DNA of 36,771 nt from an uncultured Bacilli bacterium (GCA_944331835.1 CALVIU010000009.1:1-36771); one strand, 5' to 3'. Positions 25,031 to 34,775 are shown, counted from the first letter of the stretch. The notes: generated by a model from the sequence alone, not told the origin. Translations and numbers: made by a program.

Positions 25031-25036
25031 TATAAT
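25031..25036 (+). promoter_or_regulatory. Probable -10 box of the pflB-pflA operon
   Basis: TATAAT lies 30 bases before the pflB ATG. No good -35 is visible. Instead an inverted repeat GTAGA (25012-25016) with TCTAC (25024-25028) sits just upstream, which could be an operator. The rest of 24858-25030 is AT-rich and shows nothing else clear. Confidence 0.45.
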
Positions 25037-25066
25037 ATAATAAAAATGCACGAAAGGATGAAGAAA

Positions 25067-27289
25067 ATGGAAGAATGGAAAAATTTTAAAAATGGTACAT
25101 GGAATGAAGAAATTAATGTTGAAGAATTTATTCAACTTAATTACTCAGGATATGATGAAGATGAATCTTTCTTAGTTGGTCCTACAGATAAAACTAAGAA
25201 AGTATGGAGCAAATGTGAGGATTTGCTTAAGGAAGAACTAAAGAAACATGTTTTAGATATCGATGTTGATCATGTTTCAGGTATTAATAATTATGAAGCC
25301 GGTTATATTGATAAAGATAACGAAGTAATTGTTGGGCTTCAAACTGATGCTCCCCTTAAGAGAATTGTTAACCCGTATGGGGGAATTAGAATGGTTTATC
25401 AAGAACTTGAGGCTTATGGATATAAGTTAAATCCGGAGATTGATAAATATTTTAATGCCTACCGAAAGACTCACAACCAAGGAGTATTTGATGCTTATAC
25501 TACAGAAATAAAGAAAGCTAGACATGTAGGTTTACTTACAGGATTACCTGATGCTTATGGAAGAGGACGTATTATTGGGGATTACCGTAGAGTTGCTTTG
25601 TATGGTATTGACTTTTTGATGGCAAAGAAAAAGGAAGACTTTGAAAGTCTTACCGGGGAAATGACTGATGAATTAATTAGGCTCAGAGAAGATGTATCAA
25701 TGCAATATAGAGCCTTAGATGAAATGAAAGAAATGGCTTTAAAATATGGTTTTGATATAAGTAAACCTGCTAAGAATGCTTTTGAAGCAATTGAATGGAC
25801 TTATTTAGCATACTTAGCTGCTGTTAAAGAAAATAATGGCGCAGCAATGAGTTTAGGTCGTGTTGATGCATTCTTTGATATTTATATTAAAAGAGATATG
25901 GATGCTGGTGTGTTAAGTGAAGAAGAAGCGCAAGAATTAATTGATCAATTTGTTATTAAACTTCGTTTAGTTAGACACTTAAGAACTCCGGATTATGATG
26001 AATTATTCTCAGGAGATCCAACTTGGGTAACATGTTCTATTGGTGGGGTAAGTGAAAATGGTAAATCACTTGTAACTAAGACAAGTTATCGTATTATTCA
26101 TACACTTACTAATTTGGATCCAGCACCAGAACCTAATATGACTATTTTATGGAGTGAAAAATTACCAGAAAACTTCAAAAAATATTGTGCTCGTATGAGT
26201 ATTAAGACTGATGCTATCCAATATGAAAATGATGATATCATGCGTCCTATTTATGGCGATGATTATGCAATTGCTTGTTGTGTATCAGCAATGCGAGTTG
26301 GTAAAGATATGCAATTTTTTGGAGCTCGTTCAAACTTAGCTAAGGCACTTCTTTATGCAATCAATGGTGGAGTTGATGAGATTAAAGGAGATAAAGTCTT
26401 AGATGTTCCGGCGATAACTGATGAAGTACTAGATTATGAAACAGTTAAGAAAGCTTATTTTAAAGTACTTGAAGAAGTAGCACGCATTTATGCTGGGGCT
26501 ATGAATATCATTCATTATATGCATGATAAATATGCTTATGAAGCAGGGCAAATGGCTCTACATGATACTAATGTAAGACGTTTGATGGCTTATGGTGTTG
26601 CAGGTCTTTCTGTTGTTGCTGATAGTTTATCTGCTATTAAGTATGCCAAAGTAAAACCAATTCGTAATGAAGATGGTATAGCAATCGATTTTGAAATAGA
26701 TGGGGAATTCCCTAAGTATGGTAATGACGATGATAGAGTAGATACAATTGCTCAGGAAGTAGTTCAAAAATTCTATGATGAATTATGTAAACATAAACCA
26801 TATCGTGATGCAGTTGTAACATTATCAGTTTTGACAATCACTTCCAATGTGGTATATGGTTCAAAGACTGGATCAACTCCAGATGGACGTAAGGCAGGTG
26901 TAGCATTTGCACCAGGAGCTAATCCAATGCATGGTAGAGATGCTAGTGGAGCTTTAGCATCACTAAACTCAGTTGCTAAGATTAAATATAAAGATTGTTG
27001 CCAAGATGGTATATCTAATACTTTCTCAATTGTCCCAGCAACTTTAGGTAAGACTGAAGATGAAAGAGTAGAAAACCTAGTCAATGTTTTATCAGGGTAT
27101 TTCTCTCAAGGGGCACATCACTTAAATGTTAATGTATTAAATAGAGAAACTTTAATTGATGCGATGAACAATCCTGATAAATATCCGCTTTTAACTATTA
27201 GAGTATCTGGTTATGCCGTTAGATTTAATCGTTTAACTAGAAAACAACAAGAAGAAGTGATTGCTAGGACATTCCATGAAAAATTATAA
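25067..27289 (+). CDS. pflB: Formate acetyltransferase (pyruvate formate-lyase)
   Basis: PflB converts pyruvate and CoA to acetyl-CoA and formate in anaerobic fermentation, using a glycyl radical. The protein is 740 residues from the ATG at 25067, chosen because GAAAGGATG gives a good SD. Catalytic Cys404-Cys405 lie in AIACCVSAM. The radical Gly715 lies in RVSGYAVRF, 26 residues from the end as in other PFLs. The true-PFL context of the CC pair distinguishes it from other glycyl-radical enzymes. Its activase gene follows with a 14-base overlap. Confidence 0.97.
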   Translation: MEEWKNFKNGTWNEEINVEEFIQLNYSGYDEDESFLVGPTDKTKKVWSKCEDLLKEELKKHVLDIDVDHVSGINNYEAGYIDKDNEVIVGLQTDAPLKRIVNPYGGIRMVYQELEAYGYKLNPEIDKYFNAYRKTHNQGVFDAYTTEIKKARHVGLLTGLPDAYGRGRIIGDYRRVALYGIDFLMAKKKEDFESLTGEMTDELIRLREDVSMQYRALDEMKEMALKYGFDISKPAKNAFEAIEWTYLAYLAAVKENNGAAMSLGRVDAFFDIYIKRDMDAGVLSEEEAQELIDQFVIKLRLVRHLRTPDYDELFSGDPTWVTCSIGGVSENGKSLVTKTSYRIIHTLTNLDPAPEPNMTILWSEKLPENFKKYCARMSIKTDAIQYENDDIMRPIYGDDYAIACCVSAMRVGKDMQFFGARSNLAKALLYAINGGVDEIKGDKVLDVPAITDEVLDYETVKKAYFKVLEEVARIYAGAMNIIHYMHDKYAYEAGQMALHDTNVRRLMAYGVAGLSVVADSLSAIKYAKVKPIRNEDGIAIDFEIDGEFPKYGNDDDRVDTIAQEVVQKFYDELCKHKPYRDAVVTLSVLTITSNVVYGSKTGSTPDGRKAGVAFAPGANPMHGRDASGALASLNSVAKIKYKDCCQDGISNTFSIVPATLGKTEDERVENLVNVLSGYFSQGAHHLNVNVLNRETLIDAMNNPDKYPLLTIRVSGYAVRFNRLTRKQQEEVIARTFHEKL

Positions 27290-28007
27290 GAATCTAAGTG
27301 CTAGTGTCAATTCAATTGAATCATTTGGTTTGGTTGATGGTCCCGGTATTAGAACAGTCATATTTTTTAATGGTTGCTTACTTCGCTGTAAGTTTTGTCA
27401 TAATCCAGAAATGTTTCAGATGCAAGAAGCAAATACAACTGTCGAAGAATTGGTAGAAAAAATTAAAAGATTTAAACCATATTTTAAAAATAATGGGGGA
27501 GTAACTTATTCGGGGGGAGAACCATTATTACAAGTGGATTTTTTGATAGAATTGTCCAAAGCCTTGAAAGAAGAAAACGTTCATATTGCTTTAGATACTG
27601 CTGGAGTAGGAATCGGTAAGTATGACGAAATTTTAGAACTAGTTGATTTAGTGATATTAGATATTAAACATTTGACGAATGCCGGCTATGAAGAATTAGT
27701 TAGCCATAAGATGGATGAATTTTTAAAATTTGTCGATGTATTAAAAAAACATAATAAGGATTTATGGATAAGGCAAGTAGTAGTTCCTGGGATTCATGAT
27801 AATAAAGAATATATGGAAATGTTAGTTGGTTATTTAAAGACATTGCCTAATATTAAAAGAATAGAATTTTTACCTTTTCATAAAATGGGGGATGAAAAAT
27901 ACGAAAAATTGGGAATCCCTAATCCTTTAAAAAATACGCCGGAGATGGATGGGGTTAAATGTCGAAGACTTTATGAAAAATATATTGAAGCAAACTTTGA
28001 TTTATAA
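27276..28007 (+). CDS. pflA: Pyruvate formate-lyase activating enzyme (radical SAM)
   Basis: PflA installs the glycyl radical on PflB using S-adenosylmethionine and a 4Fe-4S cluster. The 243-residue protein starts at the ATG at 27276, inside the pflB end. It has C34-x3-C38-x2-C41 in [16 protein letters not shown] and the [13 protein letters not shown] motif. A further in-frame TTG at 27261 is less likely. The overlap with pflB suggests coupled translation. A terminator covers its stop codon. Confidence 0.96.
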   Translation: MKNYKNLSASVNSIESFGLVDGPGIRTVIFFNGCLLRCKFCHNPEMFQMQEANTTVEELVEKIKRFKPYFKNNGGVTYSGGEPLLQVDFLIELSKALKEENVHIALDTAGVGIGKYDEILELVDLVILDIKHLTNAGYEELVSHKMDEFLKFVDVLKKHNKDLWIRQVVVPGIHDNKEYMEMLVGYLKTLPNIKRIEFLPFHKMGDEKYEKLGIPNPLKNTPEMDGVKCRRLYEKYIEANFDL

Positions 28008-28018
28008 GTTTGCTTTTT
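27988..28018 (+). terminator. Terminator of the pflB-pflA operon
   Basis: Perfect 10-base stem AAGCAAACTT (27988-27997) with AAGTTTGCTT (28006-28015), ending in a T-run. It overlaps the pflA stop. Confidence 0.85.
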
Positions 28019-28035
28019 AAGTTTATTAAAGATGT

Positions 28036-28064
28036 TTGCAATTATTAGATGTATATGTTAGAAT
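28036..28064 (+). promoter_or_regulatory. Promoter of the 169-residue gene
   Basis: TTGCAA (28036-28041) and TAGAAT (28059-28064) with a 17-base spacer. The start codon at 28083 would be only about 12 bases from the transcript start, with no clear SD, so translation may be nearly leaderless. Confidence 0.6.
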
Positions 28065-28082
28065 AAAAAACAGTGATTTATT

Positions 28083-28592
28083 ATGAGAAAAGTTATATTA
28101 AGTGAAGAAGCAAATGAGGAAATTACCAATCTTTTAAAATGTATTATTGATAGTAATGCTGTTAATCCAGATGTTGATGGTATTTATATGAAAGAATATG
28201 ATTTTTGTGGAATGGAATACCCAACAATTGAATTAGTTTTAATAGTTAAAGATGAATCATTTCCTTTAGAGAAAATTAGAAAATTTTATTCTAAAAATAT
28301 TAAAACTATTTTAAATAAATTTGGAATAGATATTATGATTGGGGCTGTTTTGAGTGACCATTTAGCATATTTTCCTGAAATGACTTTTTCTGGAATGGAT
28401 ACGCTTGATATTGTTCTGCGTTATGATATCTGCCGTAATTTAATGAATGGACGTATAGTATATGATCCAGAAGATAAATATGAAAATCTAAAATTAAAAA
28501 TGATTTCAGCTTATGATAAAGATTCATTAGCATATGAGAATTTGATAGAATTTGTTCCACCGATTAAACTAGAAAGAAAAAAACCATCCTAG
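28083..28592 (+). CDS. Unrecognised 169-residue protein (possibly nucleotidyltransferase-like)
   Basis: A soluble, mixed alpha/beta protein with no signal or membrane segment. It starts MRKVILSEEANEEITNLLKC and ends with LERKKPS. The segment YDICRNLMNGRIVYDPEDKYENLK loosely recalls the end of small nucleotidyltransferase or polymerase-beta-like domains. The ELVLIVKDES strand could be the central strand, but the GS...D-x-D signature is not visible. No SD precedes the ATG. It converges with the minus-strand gene behind it, with a 4-base overlap of ends. I cannot assign a function. Confidence 0.65.
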   Translation: MRKVILSEEANEEITNLLKCIIDSNAVNPDVDGIYMKEYDFCGMEYPTIELVLIVKDESFPLEKIRKFYSKNIKTILNKFGIDIMIGAVLSDHLAYFPEMTFSGMDTLDIVLRYDICRNLMNGRIVYDPEDKYENLKLKMISAYDKDSLAYENLIEFVPPIKLERKKPS

Positions 28593-28604
28593 AATAGGAA
28601 TGGT
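28577..28604 (-). terminator. Terminator of the DUF3592-like gene (minus strand)
   Basis: Interrupted stem with arms ACCAT (28583-28587) and ATGGT (28600-28604). On the minus strand a run of seven T follows (28583-28577). It overlaps the end of the convergent gene. Confidence 0.55.
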
Positions 28605-28969
28605 ATAATTAAAAGAATAATTCCAAATAATAGATAAATTTTAGAATAGTATATTTCTAATGGCGTAATGCAGTTATTAGGGTTTTTAGGATTAATGTAT
28701 ATCTTAAAAACTTTTTTAATTTTAGGATTAAATCCTGGAATTAAAAATTTTGTTTTATCGGCGGTTTTATATTCTTCATTTTTATAAATATAAGTATAAT
28801 AATATATTCTAATATTTTTTTGATAAGTTGTTTTAAGAGTAGTATCTGTGCAAGTAGCATCAATAAGTTCCATGTTTTTAATCTTATTTTTAAATTTAAT
28901 AAATTGATATAATAAAATAATTGCAACTGAGAAGCAAATTACAAATAAAATAGTTTGTTCATTAGACAT
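28589..28969 (-). CDS. DUF3592-like membrane protein
   Basis: The protein is 126 residues from the ATG at 28969, which has an AAGGTGAT SD; an upstream in-frame start at 28996 lacks one. The first helix is ILFVICFSVAIILLYQFI. A beta-rich middle follows with YYYTYIYKNEEYKTADKTKF and IYINPKNPNNCI, then a second helix IYLLFGIILLIIPFLF. Two helices around a YxYxYxxxxY...NPxNP region are the pattern of DUF3592. The domain between the helices probably faces outside. Function is unknown. The gene is single, convergent with the 169-residue gene and divergent from tgt. Confidence 0.7.
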   Translation of the reverse strand: MSNEQTILFVICFSVAIILLYQFIKFKNKIKNMELIDATCTDTTLKTTYQKNIRIYYYTYIYKNEEYKTADKTKFLIPGFNPKIKKVFKIYINPKNPNNCITPLEIYYSKIYLLFGIILLIIPFLF

Positions 28970-29046
28970 GTTATCACCTTGATTTAAGGTTAGCATAAGA
29001 AAATGTTTTTGTAAATACTTTAAATTGTCTAAAATTTTAGATATAA

Positions 29047-30213
<1,167 letters not shown>

Positions 30214-30215
30214 TC

Positions 30216-30521
30216 ATGAATAAAATATGTATTACTGTAACTATCATAATTATAATTACTTTGGTAATTGGGGTTACTACTTACAAAGTAGTAGATAAAC
30301 ATAATGATAAACTTATGGAAGTAGAAGAAAAATATATAATTGAAATTGCTAAAAAATGTCTAAATGAAAAAAAGTGTTCGGGTAGTAAGATAACTCTTCA
30401 AACACTTTATGATTTAGAGTTTTTAGATATGCAAGCTAATCCTGTAACTAAAGAGTATTATAATCCAGAATCTTATGTGGAAATAAAAGATGCTAATTAT
30501 ACATTTATTGTTGTGCGTTAG
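30216..30521 (+). CDS. Small single-pass membrane protein with pilin-like outer domain
   Basis: The 101-residue protein has an N-terminal TM helix (ICITVTIIIIITLVIGVTTY) and an outer domain with the Cys pair CLNEKKC. TLYDLEFLDMQANPVTKEYY resembles the end region of minor pilin-like domains (a short helix, then 'np.t...y'). It is not YajC, which often sits beside tgt. It starts 2 bases after tgt and is probably co-transcribed. Its end overlaps the convergent TIGR04086 gene by 17 bases. Function is unknown. Confidence 0.65.
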   Translation: MNKICITVTIIIIITLVIGVTTYKVVDKHNDKLMEVEEKYIIEIAKKCLNEKKCSGSKITLQTLYDLEFLDMQANPVTKEYYNPESYVEIKDANYTFIVVR

Positions 30522-30870
30522 CTTCTTTTTTATTGATTCCCATCATGCTACCAGCAGTACCTGCAAGAACTAATACAATATAATAAATAATAGTAGCTAG
30601 ATTGAAGAAGTTCTTGGCGGTAAATAAATTGATTATGATTAAAACTAATAGAAATAGTCCGGACATTTTAAGACCGGCGATATATCCTTTGCTACTAACT
30701 TTTTTACCGTTTTTAAAACCTAATATGAAAAATGCTAATAAATTAAATATAAATATTATTAAGTTTGTGATAGTAGAATTAACTCCAATTAAATTGAGTA
30801 AGCTACAAACAAATGTAACAAGTATAATAAATATAGCATAATATCCTAATGTTTTAAGTAAATATTTCAT
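30505..30870 (-). CDS. TIGR04086-family membrane protein (YrzE-like)
   Basis: A 121-residue protein with four predicted helices, Gly-rich in the second half (KNGKKVSSKGYIAGLKMSGL, AGTAGSMMGIN). This matches the TIGR04086/YrzE family. The ATG at 30870 has a GGTGAG SD. In Bacillus the family member lies near tgt and a DUF421 gene, as here, which supports the call. Function is unknown. Confidence 0.75.
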   Translation of the reverse strand: MKYLLKTLGYYAIFIILVTFVCSLLNLIGVNSTITNLIIFIFNLLAFFILGFKNGKKVSSKGYIAGLKMSGLFLLVLIIINLFTAKNFFNLATIIYYIVLVLAGTAGSMMGINKKEANAQQ

Positions 30871-30941
30871 CTTCTCACCTAATAAATTTTATGTAGTGAT
30901 TAAAATATTATGAATATTACCATAATATAAGTGGTGATATT

Positions 30942-31589
30942 ATGGAACTTTTTACAGTTTTATTTAGAACAATATTCTTTTACTTCTTTGTTCTTCTTGC
31001 ATATCGTATAATGGGTAAAAGAGAAATAGGACAACTGGGTGTAATAGATTTAATTGTTTCAATACTTATTGCAGAATTAGTGGCAATCTCTATCGAAGAA
31101 ACAGAAAGTCCTATATATTTAACTATTGTACCAATTGCTATGTTAGTTATACTTGAAATTGTTTTTGCCTTTATTTCAATTAAATCAAGAAGATTTAGAA
31201 CGGTATTTGATGGTAAACCATCTTTAATTATTTGCAATGGTAAAATAAATTATAAAGAAATGATTAAACAAAGATATTCATTAGATGATTTACTTATTAG
31301 TTTAAGGCAGCAAGGTATAAAAGATCTTGAAACAATAGAATATGCTTTTTTAGAACCAAATGGTCAATTGTCGGTGTTTAAATATAATATATTTAAATTA
31401 AAAAGTAATTATCCAATGGCTTTAATATTAGATGGTTTTGTTCAAAAGGAAGCTTTAAAACATATAAAGAAAAGTGAAGAGTGGTTAATAGATGAACTGG
31501 CAGATAAAAACTTAACTCCCAAAGATATCTTCTATGCTTTTTATAAGAAAAATAAAATATTTATTATAAAGAAAACAGAAGTAAAGTAA
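30942..31589 (+). CDS. DUF421 membrane protein (YetF/YrbG family)
   Basis: The 215-residue protein has three N-terminal membrane helices. MGKREIGQLGVIDLIVSILI is a hallmark of DUF421. A C-terminal soluble domain follows, with GKINYKEMIKQRYSLDDLLI, SLRQQGI and the FLEPNGQLSVF strand. Spore-former relatives such as SpoVAF-associated YetF and YrbG have the same layout; function is poorly known. SD GGTGAT. It is divergent from the TIGR04086 gene with 71 bases between. The first sRNA promoter begins at the base after its stop. Confidence 0.85.
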   Translation: MELFTVLFRTIFFYFFVLLAYRIMGKREIGQLGVIDLIVSILIAELVAISIEETESPIYLTIVPIAMLVILEIVFAFISIKSRRFRTVFDGKPSLIICNGKINYKEMIKQRYSLDDLLISLRQQGIKDLETIEYAFLEPNGQLSVFKYNIFKLKSNYPMALILDGFVQKEALKHIKKSEEWLIDELADKNLTPKDIFYAFYKKNKIFIIKKTEVK

Positions 31590-31618
31590 TTGACATTAAA
31601 TGAACTTTATAGTATATT
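31590..31618 (+). promoter_or_regulatory. Promoter of small RNA A
   Basis: TTGACA (31590-31595) and TATATT (31613-31618) with a 17-base spacer. It is nearly identical to the promoter of RNA C at 31802-31830. Confidence 0.8.
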
Positions 31619-31623
31619 TTAGC

Positions 31624-31694
31624 AGAAAAGGAAATGGTTTTTTTTAAAATGAGAGACGCACAGTAGTGCTAGGTACTCTGACGTTTCCTTTTTG
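31624..31694 (+). ncRNA. Small hairpin RNA A (~70 nt)
   Basis: The closing stem is AAAAGGAAAT (31626-31635) with GTTTCCTTTT (31683-31692), ending in T-rich sequence that doubles as terminator. Inside, GCAC...GTGC forms a small hairpin. The segment after the closing stem starts GGTTT and the segment before its return starts CTCTGAC. RNA C has the same plan with different but paired bases. No ORF. Family unrecognised. Confidence 0.7.
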
Positions 31695-31702
31695 TTGATT
31701 TA

Positions 31703-31791
31703 GAAAAGAACTGGTTTCTCTTGCACGTTTAGAGCGTTTGTTTAAGGCTTGGCATTAAACGCAGTGACAGAAGTTCTTTTCATTTTTTTTT
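31703..31791 (+). ncRNA. Small hairpin RNA B (~85 nt)
   Basis: The closing stem is GAAAAGAACT (31703-31712) with AGTTCTTTTC (31772-31781), then A and nine T, a strong terminator. GGTTT follows the 5' arm and GTGACAG precedes the 3' arm, as in A and C. An inner GCGTTT/AAACGC hairpin replaces the A/C core. No promoter is seen directly upstream, so it may be transcribed by read-through of A. Confidence 0.6.
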
Positions 31792-31801
31792 GTAAAAGCA
31801 A

Positions 31802-31830
31802 TTGACATTAAATAAACTTTATAGTATATT
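31802..31830 (+). promoter_or_regulatory. Promoter of small RNA C
   Basis: TTGACA (31802-31807) and TATATT (31825-31830) with a 17-base spacer. Confidence 0.8.
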
Positions 31831-31836
31831 ATTTAT

Positions 31837-31906
31837 AGAAAAAGAAGCGGTTTTATTGAGGAGTGACGTACTTATAGTACCAGGTACTTTGACGCTTCTT
31901 TTTTTA
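31837..31906 (+). ncRNA. Small hairpin RNA C (~70 nt)
   Basis: The closing stem is AAAAAGAAGCG (31839-31849) with CGCTTCTTTTT (31893-31903), then more T. The core aligns with RNA A: GAGTGACGTAC against GAGAGACGCAC, then AGTACCAGGTACTTTGAC against AGTGCTAGGTACTCTGAC. The inner stem is GTAC/GTAC here and GCAC/GTGC in A, a compensatory change. Family unrecognised. Confidence 0.7.
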
Positions 31907-31941
31907 TCTTATAGGAAATTGCATTATTTAGTAAAAATCAA

Positions 31942-31970
31942 TTGACATACATACGTTTGTTTGTTATAAT
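31942..31970 (+). promoter_or_regulatory. Consensus promoter of the structured ncRNA (copy 2)
   Basis: Perfect TTGACA (31942-31947) and TATAAT (31965-31970) with a 17-base spacer. It is the strongest promoter in the window, suggesting abundant expression. Confidence 0.85.
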
Positions 31971-31976
31971 TGGTTT

Positions 31977-32166
31977 ATCAACTAAAGGGGGGGAATAGAA
32001 TATAGTTGAAATAATAAGAAAAAATATGTATTAATTGAGTGTTATAATAATGGAACATATAGTAGGGTGGCGACCATCCGAAACTGGTCTATGGAGAGTT
32101 CGAAGGACTCTGTGAAGTAGAAATGCCTTGTAGTGATGCAAGGATGCCAAACTTGTTTGGCTTTTG
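31977..32166 (+). ncRNA. Structured ncRNA (~190 nt), copy 2 of the element at 1-75
   Basis: The RNA runs from a consensus promoter to a terminator: GCCAAAC (32146-32152) with GTTTGGC (32155-32161), then TTTT. Visible elements are a run of seven G near 31987, a GGGTGG-CGA-CCATCC hairpin (32065-32079), ACCA/TGGT, AGTTC/GGACT and CCTTG/CAAGG stems. No convincing ORF is present. The 3' 50 bases match 1-49 closely. Size, promoter strength and structure fit an abundant Bacillota ncRNA such as raiA, but I cannot confirm that name by eye. Confidence 0.75.
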
Positions 32167-32169
32167 TTC

Positions 32170-33009
32170 TTACCTTGAAATGGTGATGTCATAAAAAATA
32201 TTATCTATTTTTCCAATTCTAATTATATATATAAATATTATGTTATCTATCTTTACTTTGCCTTGATAGCTGTTAAAGCCACTTTTAAATGTTTTGTTAT
32301 AATGTTTTAATGGTGAATAGTATTTTATAGTGGAATTTTCTAATAAATCTGATAAACTCGGAAGAATTCGAATTTTTTTGTTAAAGATTTCATGACTCAA
32401 TTTTTGGGAATTCGATCCCATAGTATATTCTTTTGCTGACAGTTTTATAAATTTGATTTTTTTATTATCTATTGGATCAATTAAATCTTTAAAATTGATA
32501 TTTCCATTTAAAATGTATTTATAGGCTTGTTTTCTTAATTCACTTCTTGTTATACCCTTAAATATATCTTTGCTATCTTCTATTTCCCAGTATCTTCCAT
32601 ATTTTTTATCATCGACTAATTTATAATTAACTTCGTTAGTTAATATAAATTTATTATTGAATATTAAATACATCCATAAATTTTTAAAGTTAGTAATAAA
32701 ATTATTATCACTAATAATTTTATTACTAAAAAGTAAACCTGCTATATCACAAATAAGTTCATCACTTATTTGATTATCAATAGCATTTACTTCTAATTCA
32801 TTAGAAATATAATTTATAAATAATTCTTTTAAATATTTTAAATCTAATAAATGAGTTAATTCATGTATTAGTATAAATGATATATTTTCTTTACTATCCT
32901 GATTAATTTTAATGGTTATTTCATTGTCATAAGAATAAATTAAACCATTAACGAAATAACCATTAAAATTAATATAATTTTCAAATATAATATTAATTGT
33001 TTTATTCAT
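32170..33009 (-). CDS. Putative zincin (HELTH) protein with phage-type nuclease-like C-terminus
   Basis: The 279-residue protein has a zincin-type motif H49-E50-L-T-H53-LLD after a beta-rich start, and downstream acidic residues in ISDELICDIAG that could give a third ligand. The C-terminal ~80 residues (KIRILPSLSDLLENSTIKYY ... YQGKVKIDNIIFIYIIRIG ... YDI) recall the barnase/EndoU/RelE-like (BECR) domains found in phage and mobile-element polyvalent proteins. That resemblance is weak and was read by eye. No signal peptide, so cytoplasmic. It has its own promoter and GGGGGT SD. Neighbouring genes are not phage-like, so it may be an isolated effector or toxin-like gene. Confidence 0.55.
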   Translation of the reverse strand: MNKTINIIFENYINFNGYFVNGLIYSYDNEITIKINQDSKENISFILIHELTHLLDLKYLKELFINYISNELEVNAIDNQISDELICDIAGLLFSNKIISDNNFITNFKNLWMYLIFNNKFILTNEVNYKLVDDKKYGRYWEIEDSKDIFKGITRSELRKQAYKYILNGNINFKDLIDPIDNKKIKFIKLSAKEYTMGSNSQKLSHEIFNKKIRILPSLSDLLENSTIKYYSPLKHYNKTFKSGFNSYQGKVKIDNIIFIYIIRIGKIDNIFYDITISR

Positions 33010-33031
33010 TGTACCCCCATAATTTAAATAA

Positions 33032-33060
33032 ATTATAACATTTAATCTTGTTGTTTACAA
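33032..33060 (-). promoter_or_regulatory. Promoter of the HELTH protein gene
   Basis: On the minus strand TTGTAA (33060-33055) and TATAAT (33037-33032) with a 17-base spacer. Confidence 0.75.
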
Positions 33061-33154
33061 TGAATAAATTATTGCTTTATAATTTTTTCTAAAAGGGACT
33101 AGAACTTTTTATATATTTTTGTTATACTATTGTAAGAATAGTAGGGTGAGTCAA

Positions 33155-34765
33155 GTGAAACTTATGAATAGAATAAAAAATAATAAGTTATTATATTTTT
33201 TAGGAGTATTAATTGTAGGGGTTTTTATTGTGTTAATTGTTAGGTTTACTTATGCTTATTTAGGTGCAAGTATTAATGATGCTCAAGGAAATGTAACTAT
33301 TAATAGTGATGAGACTGATAGATTGGATTTTGAAATTGGAGATCCTTTATCAGTTGATGCAACTCCGACGACATTACCTGAGAATGGAACTAATTTAGTT
33401 GATACAACTACTGCTAAAGCAATTTTAACTGCTAATACTACTAATAATACAGCAAATTATTCTTATTGGGTATATTTTAATATTTCTAATAATACTTTTA
33501 CTTATTCTGATGGCTCAACACCTGAGATAATTCTTACAGTGACTGGTCCAGATGGAAATCCTGTTACTAATGTTGAAGGTCTTACTTATGGAACATATAA
33601 TGGAGTTGCAGGTTTTGATATTACTACAGAAAATGGTGTGTTTACTATTGCTAGTGATTATGCTATTGCTGTAAATTCAAATACTGAGCCTACAGAACAA
33701 ACTTGGAATTTTACTTTGACTTATTTGAATTTAGATTTTGATCAATCAGGAAATTACGGTAATAGTATGACTACAGAAATTATTATGACGAAAGAAGAAA
33801 ATATTCCGACGTTGGCAGATTTGTGTTCTGGAAAAACTTTAGCTGAATGCATAACAACAGAAGTATATACAGAAGATGGAGCAGAGGGAATATATTATCA
33901 CGACGGGGTAGGAAGTTATACGAATGCCGATCAAGAAGCAGGAGATAACTCATATAGATTTAGTGGAGCAAACCCAAATAATTATGTATGTTTTGGAAGC
34001 GATGAAGAAACATGTCCAGCAGAAAATCTATATCGTATAATTGGCGTATTTGACGATGATAAAGATAGTAATTATCAAATAAAATTAATAAAGGCTGATT
34101 ATACAACAAGTGCAATGTTAGGAACTGATGGAAGAGATTATTATGGTGCTTATTCAAGCAGTACATCAAATTATAAAGGAAGTATGGATACAAGTACAAT
34201 AGCAGGATATAGATGGAATTATGATACAAGTGTAAGTACGTATGGATCAAATAATTGGACAACAAGTGAATTTAATACAATAAATCTAAATACAAATTAT
34301 TGGAATTATTTAGGTGCAATATGGCAAAACTTAATAGTAGAAACAACTTGGCACCTAGGAGGAATGACATCATATAATAATACAGCAAAAGCATTTTATG
34401 ATGGAGAAAGAAATAATACAGGATATGGAAGTAATCCAACAACATATAGTGATGAAATAGGATTAATGTATCCAAGTGATTATGGATATGCAGCAAGTCC
34501 AGAAGCGTGGATAACAGATTTATATGATTATGAAAGTTCAGCAATAACATCAAACAATTGGATGTATATGGGGTTATATGAATGGACCATTACTCCGTTT
34601 TCGTCGCGCAGTGTCAGCGTGTTTTTTGTGTTCAACAGTGGCTACTTGAGCAGCAGCAACGCTTACCTCGGGAATGCCGCTAGACCTGTCTTTTATCTGA
34701 AATCTAATGTAGAATTTAATGGAGGAACAGGAACTTCAAGTGATCCATATCGCCTTGCGGTGTGA
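33155..34765 (+). CDS. Surface protein: TM anchor, TasA/camelysin-like domain, lectin-like C-terminal domain (candidate DGR target)
   Basis: The GTG start at 33155 follows AGGGTGAG; ATG 33164 is the alternative. The protein is about 536 residues. An N-terminal TM helix (LLYFLGVLIVGVFIVLIVRF) precedes TYAYLGASIND, the start of a Thr/Asn-rich beta sandwich like TasA/CalY proteins (to about residue 220). A long C-terminal domain has CFGSDEETC, NLYRIIGVFDDD, NNWMYMGLYEWTIT and RPVFYLKSNV, and ends GTGTSSDPYRLAV, like DUF6273/C-type-lectin-fold modules. Within that end (34591-34680) GC rises to 48/90 and A falls to 15/90. In the preceding 90 bases GC is 29/90 and A is 35/90. Many codons there end in C (GTC, AGC, AAC, TAC, CTC), as expected of a DGR variable region. 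No reverse transcriptase is in the window. Confidence 0.82.
   Translation: MKLMNRIKNNKLLYFLGVLIVGVFIVLIVRFTYAYLGASINDAQGNVTINSDETDRLDFEIGDPLSVDATPTTLPENGTNLVDTTTAKAILTANTTNNTANYSYWVYFNISNNTFTYSDGSTPEIILTVTGPDGNPVTNVEGLTYGTYNGVAGFDITTENGVFTIASDYAIAVNSNTEPTEQTWNFTLTYLNLDFDQSGNYGNSMTTEIIMTKEENIPTLADLCSGKTLAECITTEVYTEDGAEGIYYHDGVGSYTNADQEAGDNSYRFSGANPNNYVCFGSDEETCPAENLYRIIGVFDDDKDSNYQIKLIKADYTTSAMLGTDGRDYYGAYSSSTSNYKGSMDTSTIAGYRWNYDTSVSTYGSNNWTTSEFNTINLNTNYWNYLGAIWQNLIVETTWHLGGMTSYNNTAKAFYDGERNNTGYGSNPTTYSDEIGLMYPSDYGYAASPEAWITDLYDYESSAITSNNWMYMGLYEWTITPFSSRSVSVFFVFNSGYLSSSNAYLGNAARPVFYLKSNVEFNGGTGTSSDPYRLAV
34580..34700 (+). repeat. Candidate DGR variable region (VR)
   Basis: The segment from the EWTIT codons to the FYLKS codons is abruptly GC-rich and A-poor compared with the rest of the gene. 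Variable-looking codons match a pattern in which AAC or AAT codons of a template had A replaced. The truncated paralogue at 13743-14375 differs most at the same residues, between EWTIT and RPVFYL. The template repeat and reverse transcriptase must lie elsewhere if this is real. Confidence 0.55.
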
Positions 34766-34775
34766 GAACCTTTAA

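Noticed and set aside
31590-31910. CRISPR array
   Set aside because: Units are few, diverged, have promoters and terminators, and lack identical repeats with uniform spacers.
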